Shown here: positions 36,724 to 47,951 of the stretch, piece by piece | How positions within the stretch are numbered: the stretch's first letter is position 1 | How the letters are laid out: each line of letters starts with the position of its first letter | Assembly: GCA_947652605.1 (NCBI GenBank) | Contig: OX393579.1 | Span: 39,810,970-39,874,969, forward strand | From: Elmis aenea | Lineage: Eukaryota; Arthropoda; Insecta; Coleoptera; Elmidae | Length of the DNA stretch: 64,000 nt | Direction: 5' to 3' | The notes under the pieces: generated by a model | Seen by the model: the letters and a program-made list of their open reading frames with translations, nothing else | Databases searched by the model: none | What the model was told of the DNA's origin: nothing | Translations under genes and position numbers: made by a program

Positions 36724-36933
36724 TTATACGTTAAATATATTTCGAAGTTAGCTGATCAATTTAATGAACGATTTTACAAATTTAACATTTTTGAATCGAT
36801 TTTATTTTACTTTGAAAATCCATTACACGATGTTGACATTACTGCTTTCGCTTTGAATACAAAAAGTAAATTTATAAAAGCAAAAGTAGAAAATTTGGAA
36901 TAAGAAATTATAGAATCAAAAAATGATGCTGCT
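36724..36933 (+). pseudogene. hAT transposase remnant
   Basis: A readable stretch YVKYISKLADQFNERFYKF, then a conserved-looking ENPLHDVDI segment and a Lys-rich stretch, interrupted by one stop at 36901. This resembles the ZBED5/FAM200-type hAT transposase region (Q-F--RF-DF ... NPF--D), a recognition from memory. It is cut at its end by the PIF-type MITE. Confidence 0.6.
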
Positions 36934-36938
36934 ATTTA

Positions 36939-37352
36939 TGGGTAGTTCACATGGTGACATTTAAAGGCGCGACATCAAAAGTCGCGACTCAAATTGAAAG
37001 CCGCGACTTCAAAATAAAAATGGCCGCTTTGTAATTGCAGCATCGAGTGTTGAAGAGCAACTAATTATTTTGAAGTTGCTATTTGTTGATAATGCTCCAA
37101 AATCGTGGGAACATCTTTGGGGGACATGATAAATTGGAAATCAATGACAAACAAATGTATATTAGGTTAGGTTAACCTAACCTATTTGTCTGTTATGTCA
37201 AAATATAAAAATATGGTAGGTTTATGTCAAATGCCGAACTGTCAATATCGATGTCGCGACTTTTAAAGTCGCGACTTTAGGCGTTCACACGGTGACATCA
37301 AAAGTCGTGACTTTAAAGTCGCGACTTTAAATGTCACCGTGTAAACTACCCT
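36939..37352. mobile_element. PIF/Harbinger-type MITE (414 bp), TSD TTA
   Basis: Ends TGGGTAGTTCACATGGTGAC / GTCACCGTGTAAACTACCCT, sub-terminal GTCGCGACTTTAAA repeats, TTA at 36936-36938 and 37353-37355. Inserted just after the hAT transposase remnant. Confidence 0.8.
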
Positions 37353-37946
37353 TTAAGCTTTCAATATAAATATAAAAAAAAAAATTGGCGATAAAGATTT
37401 AATCTATTTTGGTTGTACTTAAGCGAATCTGCACTTTCGACAATGCAGCCTTCACATCACGAAGAATAGTCTCATTTATTTTAATTTCTTTGCGTAAAAT
37501 ATGTTTATTAAATTGTCATAATAAAATAATTTCCTTAAAGTATTTACTTTATCTTGTTAGTTTTAATTTTTCTTGTTGCTTTGATAAAATACAAAAATTC
37601 ATTGGTCTTGTCTTTAAACAAATGTATGTATAATATACACGTAGGTATATTATGTATAGGGCTTATATCTAGGCACATATTTTTGTTTAATTATAGAAAA
37701 TCTCCTGACAGGTATGACAGCTTAAGTAAGTTCTTGCGCCCACAGCACCCTATAAGATTTTTTTTGCGCCCACACACTCACAAAAAGGTTGGCCACTCAT
37801 GCCATAGAATATTCAAGAGTATTCATAAATACTAAAAGTAGTATTCATGATTACTTTCAATATTCATGAATACTATCGTTAGTATTCATGAATACTTCTA
37901 TTATTCATGAATACCCTAAATAAGTATTGAATCATGAATACTAATA

Positions 37947-38173
37947 TTAGGTTGATGCATAGTTATCCGCCGTTTTTTAAAAATGATAATATAACATAAA
38001 TTATATTGTAACATAATCAAAAACGAAAACAAACTCAAAACGGTATGTACAATTATCATTTGGGGGAGTAGTCACCATCAACGTCGATTACTGCTTACCA
38101 TTTACTTGGTAGACGACAAATTCGAATAACCCAACGTCGCGAAAAAACGGCGGATAATTATGCATCAACCTAA
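37947..38173. mobile_element. mariner MITE (227 bp), TA target
   Basis: Ends TTAGGTTGATGCATAGTTAT / ATAATTATGCATCAACCTAA, flanked by TA (37945-37946 and 38174-38175). TTAGGTTG is the classic mariner terminal sequence. The interior still carries CACCATCAACGTCGATTACT, likely a scrap of a mariner element. Confidence 0.93.
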
Positions 38174-38303
38174 TAAAATATCCAAGATTATGAATAAAGA
38201 ATACTCATAAAAAATATTCGATTACTGAATACTGAATACTACAAAAGTATTTTGAATACTGAAGTATTCCAAATACTAAGTATTCGATTAATACCCAGCT
38301 CTG

Positions 38304-39663
38304 TCACTATGCCTGTAAATTAGTAGGTACGTATAACTTAATGTTTTTTTTTTTTAAATATCACAAGAAATAATATTGAAAACACAAATTTAAAGTTACC
38401 AAAAGTAACTAATATATCTTTTAAAATATCTTATTTTTTTTGTGATAAGTTCTAAGATTCCCCTTTTTTGTTAGATTCTTGCTTTGCTTACTTTTGTTAA
38501 ACAATAATTATGCACATGTGCTTCAAAATAAAAAATTTAAGCATATGTTATTAACAACAACAATAAAAAAAGTGATCAAATCACCTTAAAAGAGTTCCCT
38601 GTATACTGTTTAGTGTTTACATTATTTACTGTGTTTGCAATAACAACTCTCATTAGAAATATTTTTTTAGTTAAATACGCTGATATTTAACAAAGTTTGT
38701 TTAAAATGAGATAGTTAACATAAACTATTTTAGTTTAAATTTGTATAAACAAATAAAACTGTTAAGCAATTTCTTAATTATTATTCATCAAAAATTTTGA
38801 ATTGCTATGCGGTGTGCAGTTGACTATTTATATCATTATCATTAGTCATGAAAATATGAACATAAATTAGGGATACCAAAAAACCTAAAATTATTGCGTA
38901 AATAACCCAATTGTTTTGCTAACCGCAGTTACGTTGGTATCCAAGATGTAAACATTTGATGTCATTGTTAACAAATCCTTAAGTTTTTTCCTGACGTTTA
39001 TCTGTGACGTTGTGGTATTAACGTTTGCGTAAAATATTTAAGTATTTGATGTGCACATTTAAACAGTTTATTTATAGAAATTATGGTTTTTCCAAAAAAA
39101 AGTTCTTTAAAAATAAATGTTTGGTTTCAGAAAACAGTTTTGCATTTTTAATTATTCGATATCTTGCTATTAACAAAATGTATTATTTATTCAATTTTAA
39201 CATACAATAAGCTAGTGCTAGACCCTGTGACCCTGACATGTAATTATTAGTTGTGCAATAGTTTGTTACCATTGGATTGGTTTATATGACAACGCGCTCA
39301 CATGCAACTGCAAATTTGGGCAACTAAACAGTTTTTGTCTTGACAAATTGAACGATGCGCGCTTTCGCACAACTGTTTTGTGTCGTATAGGTTTAAATTT
39401 CGTCCTCCGTTTCATCTCAAAAGCGCACTCGTAGAAATTTAGTTAAAACAAAACAATTTAATTGCTTTTGTGCTTGCATCTATGTGACTCCTGATTTAGT
39501 TTTACGTATGTGAGCGCAGTTTAGCCATTCGCGGATCAAATTGTTGCAGACTGATTAATTGCATGTCAGCGCCTAGCCGAACTACGAGTACTCCCCAACA
39601 GTGTAACTTTTTTATTTTAAGATTTAAAGCTTTACTGTTTATTGCAAAACACTTATTTTTAAA
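38304..39663. other. Intergenic, nothing recognised
   Basis: AT-rich sequence without a supported gene. A 61-codon frame at 39025-39210 shows no family features. Confidence 0.5.
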
Positions 39664-39854
39664 CAGGGTGTCCCACTTATCGTGAACATCATGAGGATTT
39701 CGTAAACGGTCAAAGATACAGAGATGGTTAAATGAGTCAAAATTTTTTTTTTCCATAGAATAGTTGCTTTTAAATCATAGACCATTTTGACTCATTTAAC
39801 CATCTCTTACTTACGAGATCCCCATGCTGTTCTCGATAACTGGGACACCCTGTA
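39664..39854. repeat. Short hairpin element (about 190 bp), CAGGGTGTCCCA ends
   Basis: Left CAGGGTGTCCCACTTATCG, right GATAACTGGGACACCCTG; inner GGTTAAATGAGTCAAAAT is mirrored by the inner right side, and the right arm contains TTACGAGATCCCCATG. This is the most compact member of the hairpin group and shows the shared end motifs together. Confidence 0.88.
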
Positions 39855-41569
39855 TATAACATACTTTTTTTTAATTTTTGAGGTATTCCATTTAAGATGT
39901 TATTTGCCAGTAAATTTTTTTTCTTTTAAATGGTACCCTATATTATTAAATACGTCGTTTAAAAATTCTTTAAATTTCCTATACATAATAGTTTTTATCC
40001 ATTGTTTAAAGTGTGTTTGCTGGAAACTTTTTTATGAAAAGAACAAACATTATGCTAGTCAAAGAAGTCTATTTTTTTTTTAAAGTAAAAATGTAAAAAA
40101 CTCTTCGATAAACTGTTAAATACATAAATAATAAAAAGATGCATACTTTAAATAAAAATATAAACAAGTTTTGAAGTTGTATGAATTTAAAATTGGTTTT
40201 TTAATTTTTTAAATACGTCATTTGGAAACTTTCTATCACATAACGTGCAAGTTAATTGTGTTTTGATCCAAACAAATTACAATAAATAACATTATCGCTA
40301 TAAGACGCATGTAATAAAAATAATAAACAACAAAGATTAGTAAAAACTAATTAAGAGTTTTCAATAAAATATAGAAATAATGTAGACCTAATAAATCCAA
40401 GCATCAATGAAATTTAAAAAATATTAGTAATTATTTATTCTATTTTTGTATCGTTACATTATTTTTATTGATAACAGTATATTGAAGACTTCTTAATTGT
40501 TTTCACATTTTGTTTTTTATTTTGTTTATAGGTTACATTGGCAATTTTTTAAATAAATAAGGGTCTTGCAAAAGATCCTGAAACTATGTTGAAGAATTTC
40601 AACAGTTTTTAAACGGAGCAATCAATAACATACGGTAAATTTGAAAAATAAAACTGATAGCAATGAATGTAAAAATAACATCTCATTAACAATTAATGAA
40701 TATAACATTCAATAATATATTTGAAAAGGACTAAAACTCTCAAAACATATCTTAATAAACTGTAAATAAATAAATTTTGTATTTCTTTCTTCACTAAAAA
40801 ACCCAAGAAAATTTCGAATATTGAGTTTTAAAAAAAAAACGCGCTTAAAAATATTTATAACTTTTAGCACAACCAAAATACTGTGTACGGTTATCGCATA
40901 TTTTAACCGTTTTACATTAAGATGCAATGCAAGATATGGAAATATTTCCAAGAGTAAATTATATTAGGGGTTTTAAAATTTTGTAAACGATTTTAATTAT
41001 TTCTGTTGTTTGGCGAAAAATAGAGTAGATGGTTAAGCAATCATCTTGAAGTTTATTATCATTTAAACAAGCTCAAAAGTATGATTACAATATCCAGTGA
41101 AGGATTTGAGTTTATGTTGTTCAGGCAGATGCACATAAAAATGTTAAAAAAATTAGTTAAACAAAAATTATTTTACAGGAATTTTATTAAATTATTCAGC
41201 TTACAGTACATACTTTTTACTATCATAATAATGATAATGCATTATGATTAAATAAATTAATGTGAAATTATACTAGTTCTATAATAATTTTTGTGTTATT
41301 TTATTTTAGTTGAACGGACCTTATTGTTCCCAAAAAGTCGTTATATTAAATTGTACTCTGTTTTGTAATGTAAGAAATAAAAAATGTTTACAGCGTTCTA
41401 CACGTAAATAAATACTTGAAATATTTAGTACTAAGTGGGTGATAGCTAAAATTTTTTTAATGCAACCAATATACTGAAATGAATTTTGTATTACACTTTA
41501 AATTAATTACTGGACTGGTTAAACACCCTGTGATAGTGTGATATGTTCAAGAAGTCATTGTTGTAATGT
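39855..41569. other. Intergenic / 3' flank of the two-exon secreted peptide gene
   Basis: No gene recognised. A minus-strand AATAAA at 41300-41305 could end the transcript of the 41.6-46.7 kb gene. Confidence 0.4.
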
Positions 41570-44500
41570 TCATGTGTTTTGTTGAATTTTGTTTTGGTTG
41601 ATGTTCAAATTTGCTAATCCTGAATTAGAATTTGTGTTAGGATTAGGAACTGCTGGTTTGTGAACACTGGCTCGAAAACCTGGACTTCGGTAACCTACAA
41701 CAATCAAGACATCTTAGTTTATGTGGTAATATAATTGAATGTGATACAGATTGTATACTTTTCAATTACAGAGCAGGACTAAATAAAATAAAGCATTTTT
41801 AAACCATTAAGGCCCGATTGTGCAAAAGCTAAACCCGGGACCATGTGTTAATCCCTAGTTTTAGGCGTTAACCCAGGGTTAATCCCGGGTTTAGCTTTTA
41901 TGCAATCAGACCTTACTGTTTATATAAAAGTGGTGTAAGTCAATATATTCAAAAATATTGAGTAAGTCCACTAAGTCTGTCCACGTGTCTATGAATTTAA
42001 ATACATGTAAATTTGTTAAGGAAATAATTCTTTGAGAATTCGCTTAACCAATATTTTAGTTTTGGTCCCATAAATGGACTTATGCAATTTTCATAATTGT
42101 TGAATTAATTGTAAAATATAATTCAATTTCAATTCACTCGAATTGCACCATGTTTAAATCAGATTTTAAATAAGAACAGGAAAAAGGACTATTGTTTAAT
42201 CTTAATACGTACCTACTTACTTTTTTAAAATAACATTATGCTTATAAGGTTTTTTTTATAAATGCGTAGATTTTTGTATAAAGCGGCAAATTCAATTTAA
42301 AATGGCACGATTTTTCTTCTTAGTATACTCATTACTCACTGTTTAATGGGACTACGGAAAATGGACTTGAAGTGTTTTCATTATAAATTATTACGCAATG
42401 TCATTTTTACTAATAAATTTTCAATCAGTCAAACCATGTGGATGTTTTAAAATTTAAATTGTAAATTACCTACTATACCCTTAGTTATAAGTAAATTATT
42501 TGTGACATCATTTTCTTCCAATAATGGACTTACAACACTTTTATAATAGACAGTCTATTTACTGTTTGGAATTATGATTTGTAATGGAAAATAAAACCGG
42601 TAATTTATAATACTAATAGGATGGCAATTCGCATCAGTTTACAAAAAAATCAATCGACTTATAATCGATAATTTTAAGATTACGTATTTACAAGCAATTG
42701 TTTATTAGCCTTAAGTTTTTTATGGGACACTGAAAAAATGCAAAAAAAAACAATAGAATTTTGTCTTTGTAATAATTTCCATAAATCTTATGGCAAATAA
42801 TATGCCAATAGCGGTACACCCTGTATATTATACAAATTCATACATTGTTTTATTTGTTTAAAATGCTGAAAAACTAGGTTTGAACAATAATAAATAATTC
42901 AGTTACAAGTTAAATCAATATGTGTCACTGAATGTTTAACAATACTCAATAGTATTAAACAAAAAAATGTTGGAGACGGCGCAGTGGTTCTTAAACTTTT
43001 TTCGCGACCCACTTTTTATCCACCAAATTGTTTCGTCCCTCATAAAAGCACCAGAGACCCCAGATTTATTTATCAACTCAAAATCTCATGAAACAAAAAT
43101 ACTTTTAAAATGAATGAAATATTAATTTCCAGCTTAGTAAAATAAATGCAAAATTTATGATTTCTTTGAATATTTGTTGCCAGCCAAAATAAAATCTAGT
43201 TGGCTTACTTTTGGGTCGCGACTCATAGTTTAAGAACCATTGATCTATTATCTGTTTTGTAAGTAGGGATAAATGGCAAGACTTACACCATTAAATAAAT
43301 GTAAAGCTATTAATAAAAAAAACGCCAATTATAAAAAAGTTCGGAAAAACAAGCTAAAATATTAAATTTGTTTTCATTATTTATTGAATGTCTAGGTCTG
43401 TTCAGTTTATAACCGTTGCCCTGACAATGCCTTAGTAAATACAAGTCGTACAAATTTTAAACTTGAAACAAAATTATTTCCTGGTTTAAACAGAAGTGAC
43501 AACATATTAATATTATACCAATTTTTGTTATTTACTTTCAGTATTGTTTAGGAAAAGTGTAATTTAAATAGCATGTATAATAAAATCTGGTATACTATGG
43601 CCCGATTGCATAAAAGTTGAATTTGGGAATTAACCCCGGGATCAAACCAAATTAATCCTAGAACCAGGTAAAATCGCAGCATAGTTACCGCTGATATTGC
43701 CTAGTTTTAGGGATTAACTTGTATTTTAACACCAGTGTTGCTTTGTGCAATCGGACTAAATGTGCTATATCTATGTTAAAAATCTATTTCAAAAAGAATC
43801 CTGACTAGTATGTAATTCCGCTGTATACGTTTGCTGTATCTTTTAACCATTCGAAAATCTTGTGTAACAAAACATGCACTAAAGAATAAATTACAAATAT
43901 ATTCTTGTATAATTTTGTGGTACAAATATGAAATATAAAATAAATCAACGACAGGTAGTCAACTTAAATTATACAGGTGAGTCATTCGTGCGGAATCAGT
44001 CGATTGTGGCTAAACGATAAAAATATTTTCAAATATACAGGGCGAGTCACCTCTCTGGAAGTAATAGCAATTTTTATACCGGGTGATTCAGTTTGACTGT
44101 CGCACCCCTATAATTTTTTAATTATTGAAAATAACCCCAACAAACCTGATATTTTTGGAAACGGCGACAAATTCTCTATTAAATGATGTGCATTTGTTAT
44201 CTCTACGACATAAAAAATTAGACTTTAATTTCAATCAAGCAGTTACAAGTAGAGGATACGAAGGGCGGTCACTTTGAATACATTAAAGTCTAATTTTTTA
44301 AGTCGACGTTTATTATTTGTTTTATTTTTATTAAAAATTTACTTTTATACATTTGCATTGATAGTTATTGTATAATTTTTAAGATTTGATCGTTTTTGTT
44401 ATGTTAAATAGACTGTTTGCTATCATTTGAATAAACTTGAACTGATTTTTCTCGAAAATTTTCTTATGTATGCATACTTTTTTAATTCATGGTCGGATTC

Positions 44501-46708
44501 AGAATTAAATTCTCTATCCGAATCAACAAAAACATGTATACTATGTAATTTAAAAAAAAAACAGTTGCTTATCGCGGATTTGACATACGTCATCGTAGAG
44601 ATAACAAATGCACATCATTTAATAGAGAATTTGTCGCCGTTTCCAAAAATATCAGCTTTGTTGGGATTATTTTCTATAATAAAAAAGTTATAGTGGTGCG
44701 ACAGTCAAACTGAATCACCCGGTATATCAAATACAGCAGCTCTTGTAAAATAAAATTCATCGTGGAAATGCAATTATTGAACAAATAAATGACAAGTTTT
44801 TGACGTTAGTGAAGTGAACAGTCAGTTTTTTAGATTTTCACGGCACTCTATTTGCTTTAATAAGGATTAGAAAAAAAAAGTTGAATATCTCGAAAAGTAT
44901 GAGTTTTCGGTATAGCACATACTTAACAAAAAATGAAGCTCACTTAGACGAATTCGATGACATAAGAAAATATCGGGGTTTGCATTTGAAAAAATTGTGT
45001 TACGAGCTTTTGAAAATCATGAAAGTTGCCACCTATTTATGAACACTCTGTATGCGTGATTCAAACTTTTTCATATCGAGCAAATAGAGCAATGTTTTTT
45101 GCATGTCCTTACCAAATTACAACTCAGTACTTCGAAAAATAACTTCAGGAGAATTTTTAAAATAAAGAATTAAGACCTTGAAAAATTTTGAAAATTATTT
45201 TTTTTTAGTGACAACGTCGCATAAAAACCTGTAGTATTGTATATTGATGCGAAGCTAAAATGAAGGCGGATATAAATATTAAATAAAAAATGGGGTGTTG
45301 TATTTGAAATATAAAAGTTGCTATTAGTTCCAGAGAGGTGACTCACCCTGTATATTTGAAAATATTTTTATCGTGTTCGGAAGAAAAAAACGTATGATAT
45401 TATAGCGTTAGAATCTCAAACCGTTTAGCCACAATCGACCGATCCTGCACTAATGACTCACCCTGTATATAAATAAAAAGAGAAAAACAAAAGCTATATA
45501 TTTATGAAAATGTCTAATATGGCGTTCATAAAAAAAAATTAACAGTTGACTGTTATGTCTTGGTAATTAAATTTGCTTTAGTAAAAAAAATCGCTACAGT
45601 TTATTTGGTATAACCAATAATCACAATGTACAAAAATTCCGATTTTTATTTTAACAGCTAAACAAGATAAAATTTAGAATCGTTAATTTGTTTTTGCTTC
45701 CACCAGTTACCTATGCATTTTTCAAAAAACTTTAAAATTATATCGGTACAAATTGATTTACAATTTTTGCTAAGCGAAACTCTAATGGCGGCTCAAATTA
45801 ATACCCTGTATAAGAGTCGTGGCTTTTTTTGATTGTCCATATTTGAATTCATTACATTTATGTCACCTGACGAATTGTTATCGCTTGTTTTTGGTCAAGT
45901 AACTGTTTAATACTGGGTTATTTAGTTTTTGAAATATTTTTTGCATTCAATTATAATTTAAAGTTTTTTTTTTTGAGAACAGGCCGTGGTCCTTATAATA
46001 AGAAATACTGCTGTAACCGAAATGTTGTTTTGCTGTTTATAGTATTAAGTTAAATTAGTGTAGACTTGGTTAAAAAATAATTTATTTTTCATTACCAGTG
46101 CCCCTCAAAACATGTATTTTAAATTGGGGTTTTCCAGCCCTACATTACTGGTTAGTGGTTACCAAGTAACTAAAAAAAAATATATCAGGAAAATTGTTTT
46201 AATTGTTACTATAGGTACTTACTATGCATAGTATAGGCATTTGTCTATAAGAACGCCTTATAAAAGAGCGATTCCTTAAAAAAATTGAAAGTTATACACT
46301 TTTATGAAACCACCTGTGTTCATCGACTTGCTATCTTAACTTAACTACAACAAGTTATATTTGTTTATAATAAACTATGCAAATGCAAACGATAAAACAT
46401 TTTGAAAATACATACTGTCAGACCAATTGATTTGTTTATCATATTCATAAACCTAATTCAATTTAATCGATTTTAATTTTTAAGTAAGTAACAATGATAA
46501 CAATTGAAACACGCATTAAAAAGAGAGCACCGACTGCTTGCTTACATTGTTTTATTAATACAACTAGTTTAAAGCATCATTTTTGCTTACCGTTTTTAAT
46601 ACGATTTAAATTAAATCCTCCCAAGCCTCGTCCATGTTTAGCATTTTTTCTTGCAACACAAATCATTAACAAACTTATAAATAAAACACATAACAAAGTT
46701 ATACGCAT
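41570..46708 (-). CDS. Small secreted peptide gene, 2 coding exons, 80 residues
   Basis: Minus-strand exon 1 is 46708-46591, ending AAC G|gtaagc; exon 2 is 41694-41570, after ttgattgttgtag, phase 1, stop TGA at 41572-41570. The joined product has a strong signal peptide (MRITLLCVLFISLLMICVA), then RKNAKHGRGLGGFNLNRIKN, then GYRSPGFRASVHKPAVPNP and an Asn-rich tail. Exon 1 alone would run into a stop shortly after the donor. TATA and initiator are placed correctly upstream. No cysteine in the mature part. I do not recognise the family; a short Gly/Arg/Asn-rich secreted peptide, possibly hormone-, antimicrobial- or cuticle-like, fits equally. An extra exon in the 4.9 kb intron cannot be excluded. 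Confidence 0.68.
41810..41913. mobile_element. Palindromic MITE (104 bp), TA-flanked, copy 1
   Basis: Ends AGGCCCGATTGTGCAAAAGC / GCTTTTATGCAATCAGACCT; inner CTAAACCCGGGA / TCCCGGGTTTAG. TA on both sides (41808-41809, 41914-41915). Lies in the intron of the 80-residue peptide gene. Confidence 0.75.
42982..43242. mobile_element. hAT MITE (261 bp), TSD not preserved
   Basis: Ends CAGTGGTTCTTAAACTTTTT and AGTTTAAGAACCATTG, interior CGCGACCCA / TGGGTCGCG. Related in style to 34074-34333. The expected 8 bp duplication is not visible. Confidence 0.7.
43598..43756. mobile_element. Palindromic MITE (159 bp), TA-flanked, copy 2
   Basis: Ends TGGCCCGATTGCATAAAAG and CTTTGTGCAATCGGAC, with TA at 43596-43597 and 43757-43758. 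Same family as 41810-41913, same intron. Confidence 0.72.
43970..45470. repeat. Hairpin element (outer) with GAGTCA-CCCTGTA ends
   Basis: The left arm 43970-44074 (TACAGGTGAGTCATTCG, TCGATTGTGGCTAAACG, ATACAGGGCGAGTCACCTCT) is mirrored at 45310-45470. A second hairpin (44075-44726) sits at the end of the left arm. The right half 44730-45470 recurs at 26310-27070 inside a hAT. Confidence 0.85.
44075..44726. repeat. Hairpin element (inner), TATACCGGGTGATTCAG ends
   Basis: Perfect terminal inverted repeats TATACCGGGTGATTCAGTTT / AAACTGAATCACCCGGTATA, TA-flanked; the arms extend over GTTATCTCTACGA / TCGTAGAGATAAC. Nested in the outer hairpin. An 88-codon frame at 44427-44693 is a repeat shadow. 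Confidence 0.88.
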
Positions 46709-46728
46709 GTTGACTGCAAATTCTGTTG

Positions 46729-46758
46729 AACTGCGTACTTATATTGAACCAATTTATA
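46729..46758 (-). promoter_or_regulatory. TATA box and initiator of the 80-residue peptide gene
   Basis: Minus-strand TATAAA at 46758-46753 and initiator-like GCAGTT at 46734-46729, about 26 nt apart, with a 5' UTR of about 24 nt to the start codon. Confidence 0.6.
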
Positions 46759-46890
46759 TCGCACAATTCATCAGGCATCCTGTTATTTCCATATTTGACC
46801 CCAGGCTATAATCTAAAGTGTTATTAAAGAAGGCTGAACCTCAGCGAACTTGCATGACTACGTAACATTTTAGTAAGAATACCAAATATT

Positions 46891-47655
46891 GTATACAGTG
46901 TGGCTGATTTTTCATTGTCCAGCTTTTATCTGTTGAAGTATTAATGTTACCAAAAAAAGTTAAATGAGAAACTTATTAAACAAAAGCTTGTCTACAAAAT
47001 GGTGCTAAAAATTTTGTTCCATAGCCTACCTGTTTTTCGGAAAAATATCCAACTTTTGTTTTTTAAATAGAACACCCTGTATATTTTCACAGAATCACAT
47101 TCTAAATCAATTTCTCTTCACAAAGATATAAGTACCATTTTGCTTTTAAATTATGCTCAATATTTCAAAAAAAGAGAATTACTACGAGTATAGTAGGCTG
47201 TGATATTGTTTTGTTTATTGCAAATGCCTGTAAAATTTGTTTACATTAGCAAACACTTGTCAAATCAGACAGAAATAAGTGTAATTATAATTAAGAAAAA
47301 TGTACTATACAAATAATGAAAAAGTTGATATGCTGTGCTGTTTCCACAGCCGACTATAATAATTCTCTTTTTTTGAAATATTGAGCATAATTTAAAAGCA
47401 AAATGGTACTTATGATATATCTTTGTGAAGAAAAATTGATTTATAATGTGATTCTGTGAAAATATACAGGGTGTTCTATTTAAAAAACAAAAGTTGGATA
47501 TTTTTCCGAAAAACAGGTAGGCTATGGAACAAAATTTTTAGCACCATTTTGTAGACAAGCCTTTGTTTAATAAGTTTCTCATTTAACTTTTTTTGGTAAT
47601 ATTAATACTTCACCAGATATAAGCTGGACAATGAAAAACCAGCCACACTGTATAC
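46891..47655. repeat. Hairpin element (765 bp), GTATACAGTGTGGCTG ends
   Basis: The left arm 46891-47190 is almost perfectly reverse-complementary to 47370-47655. Each arm contains an internal AACACCCTGTATATTTTCAC / its mirror, meaning a complete smaller hairpin end is embedded in the arm. Loop about 180 bp. It lies upstream of the 80-residue peptide gene promoter. Confidence 0.92.
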
Positions 47656-47951
47656 ATATTAATGCCTTGTAGATAAATTACATATGTGGGTTTTAATCAT
47701 AATTTCTTAAACACAAATAATTGAACCTACTCAAGTATTAAAATTTACACTTTTAATACATTTACAAGTGACATTTTTGAAATGTATTTATGGCTTCTTA
47801 AAATATTTTTTGTTAGTTATAGTTATAATCTGTCCTCTCCTACCATTACGGTGTAGAGGTAAAATATTTTTTTCTCCTTTAGCTTTAAAAACGAATATAG
47901 CTAACAGCCAGAAATAAAAACATCGACGGAAGCTAATATTGATGTAAGTAT
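47656..47951. other. Spacer between two hairpins
   Basis: AT-rich, no features recognised. Confidence 0.5.

Larger units (their letters stand above)
36283..38303. mobile_element. Decayed hAT element with GAATACT-rich ends (2.0 kb)
   Basis: Left end CAAAGCTGGGTATGAATACC, right end GAATACTGAAGTATTCC...AATACCCAGCTCTG; both sub-terminal regions are arrays of GAATACT/AGTATTC. Flanks TTGCTGTG and TCACTATG agree at only 5 of 8 positions, as expected for an old copy. It contains a transposase remnant, a PIF-type MITE and a mariner MITE. Confidence 0.75.

Noticed and set aside
46494..46811. 105-codon plus-strand frame
   Set aside because: It is antisense to the signal-peptide exon of the 80-residue peptide gene, which has TATA, initiator and splice support.
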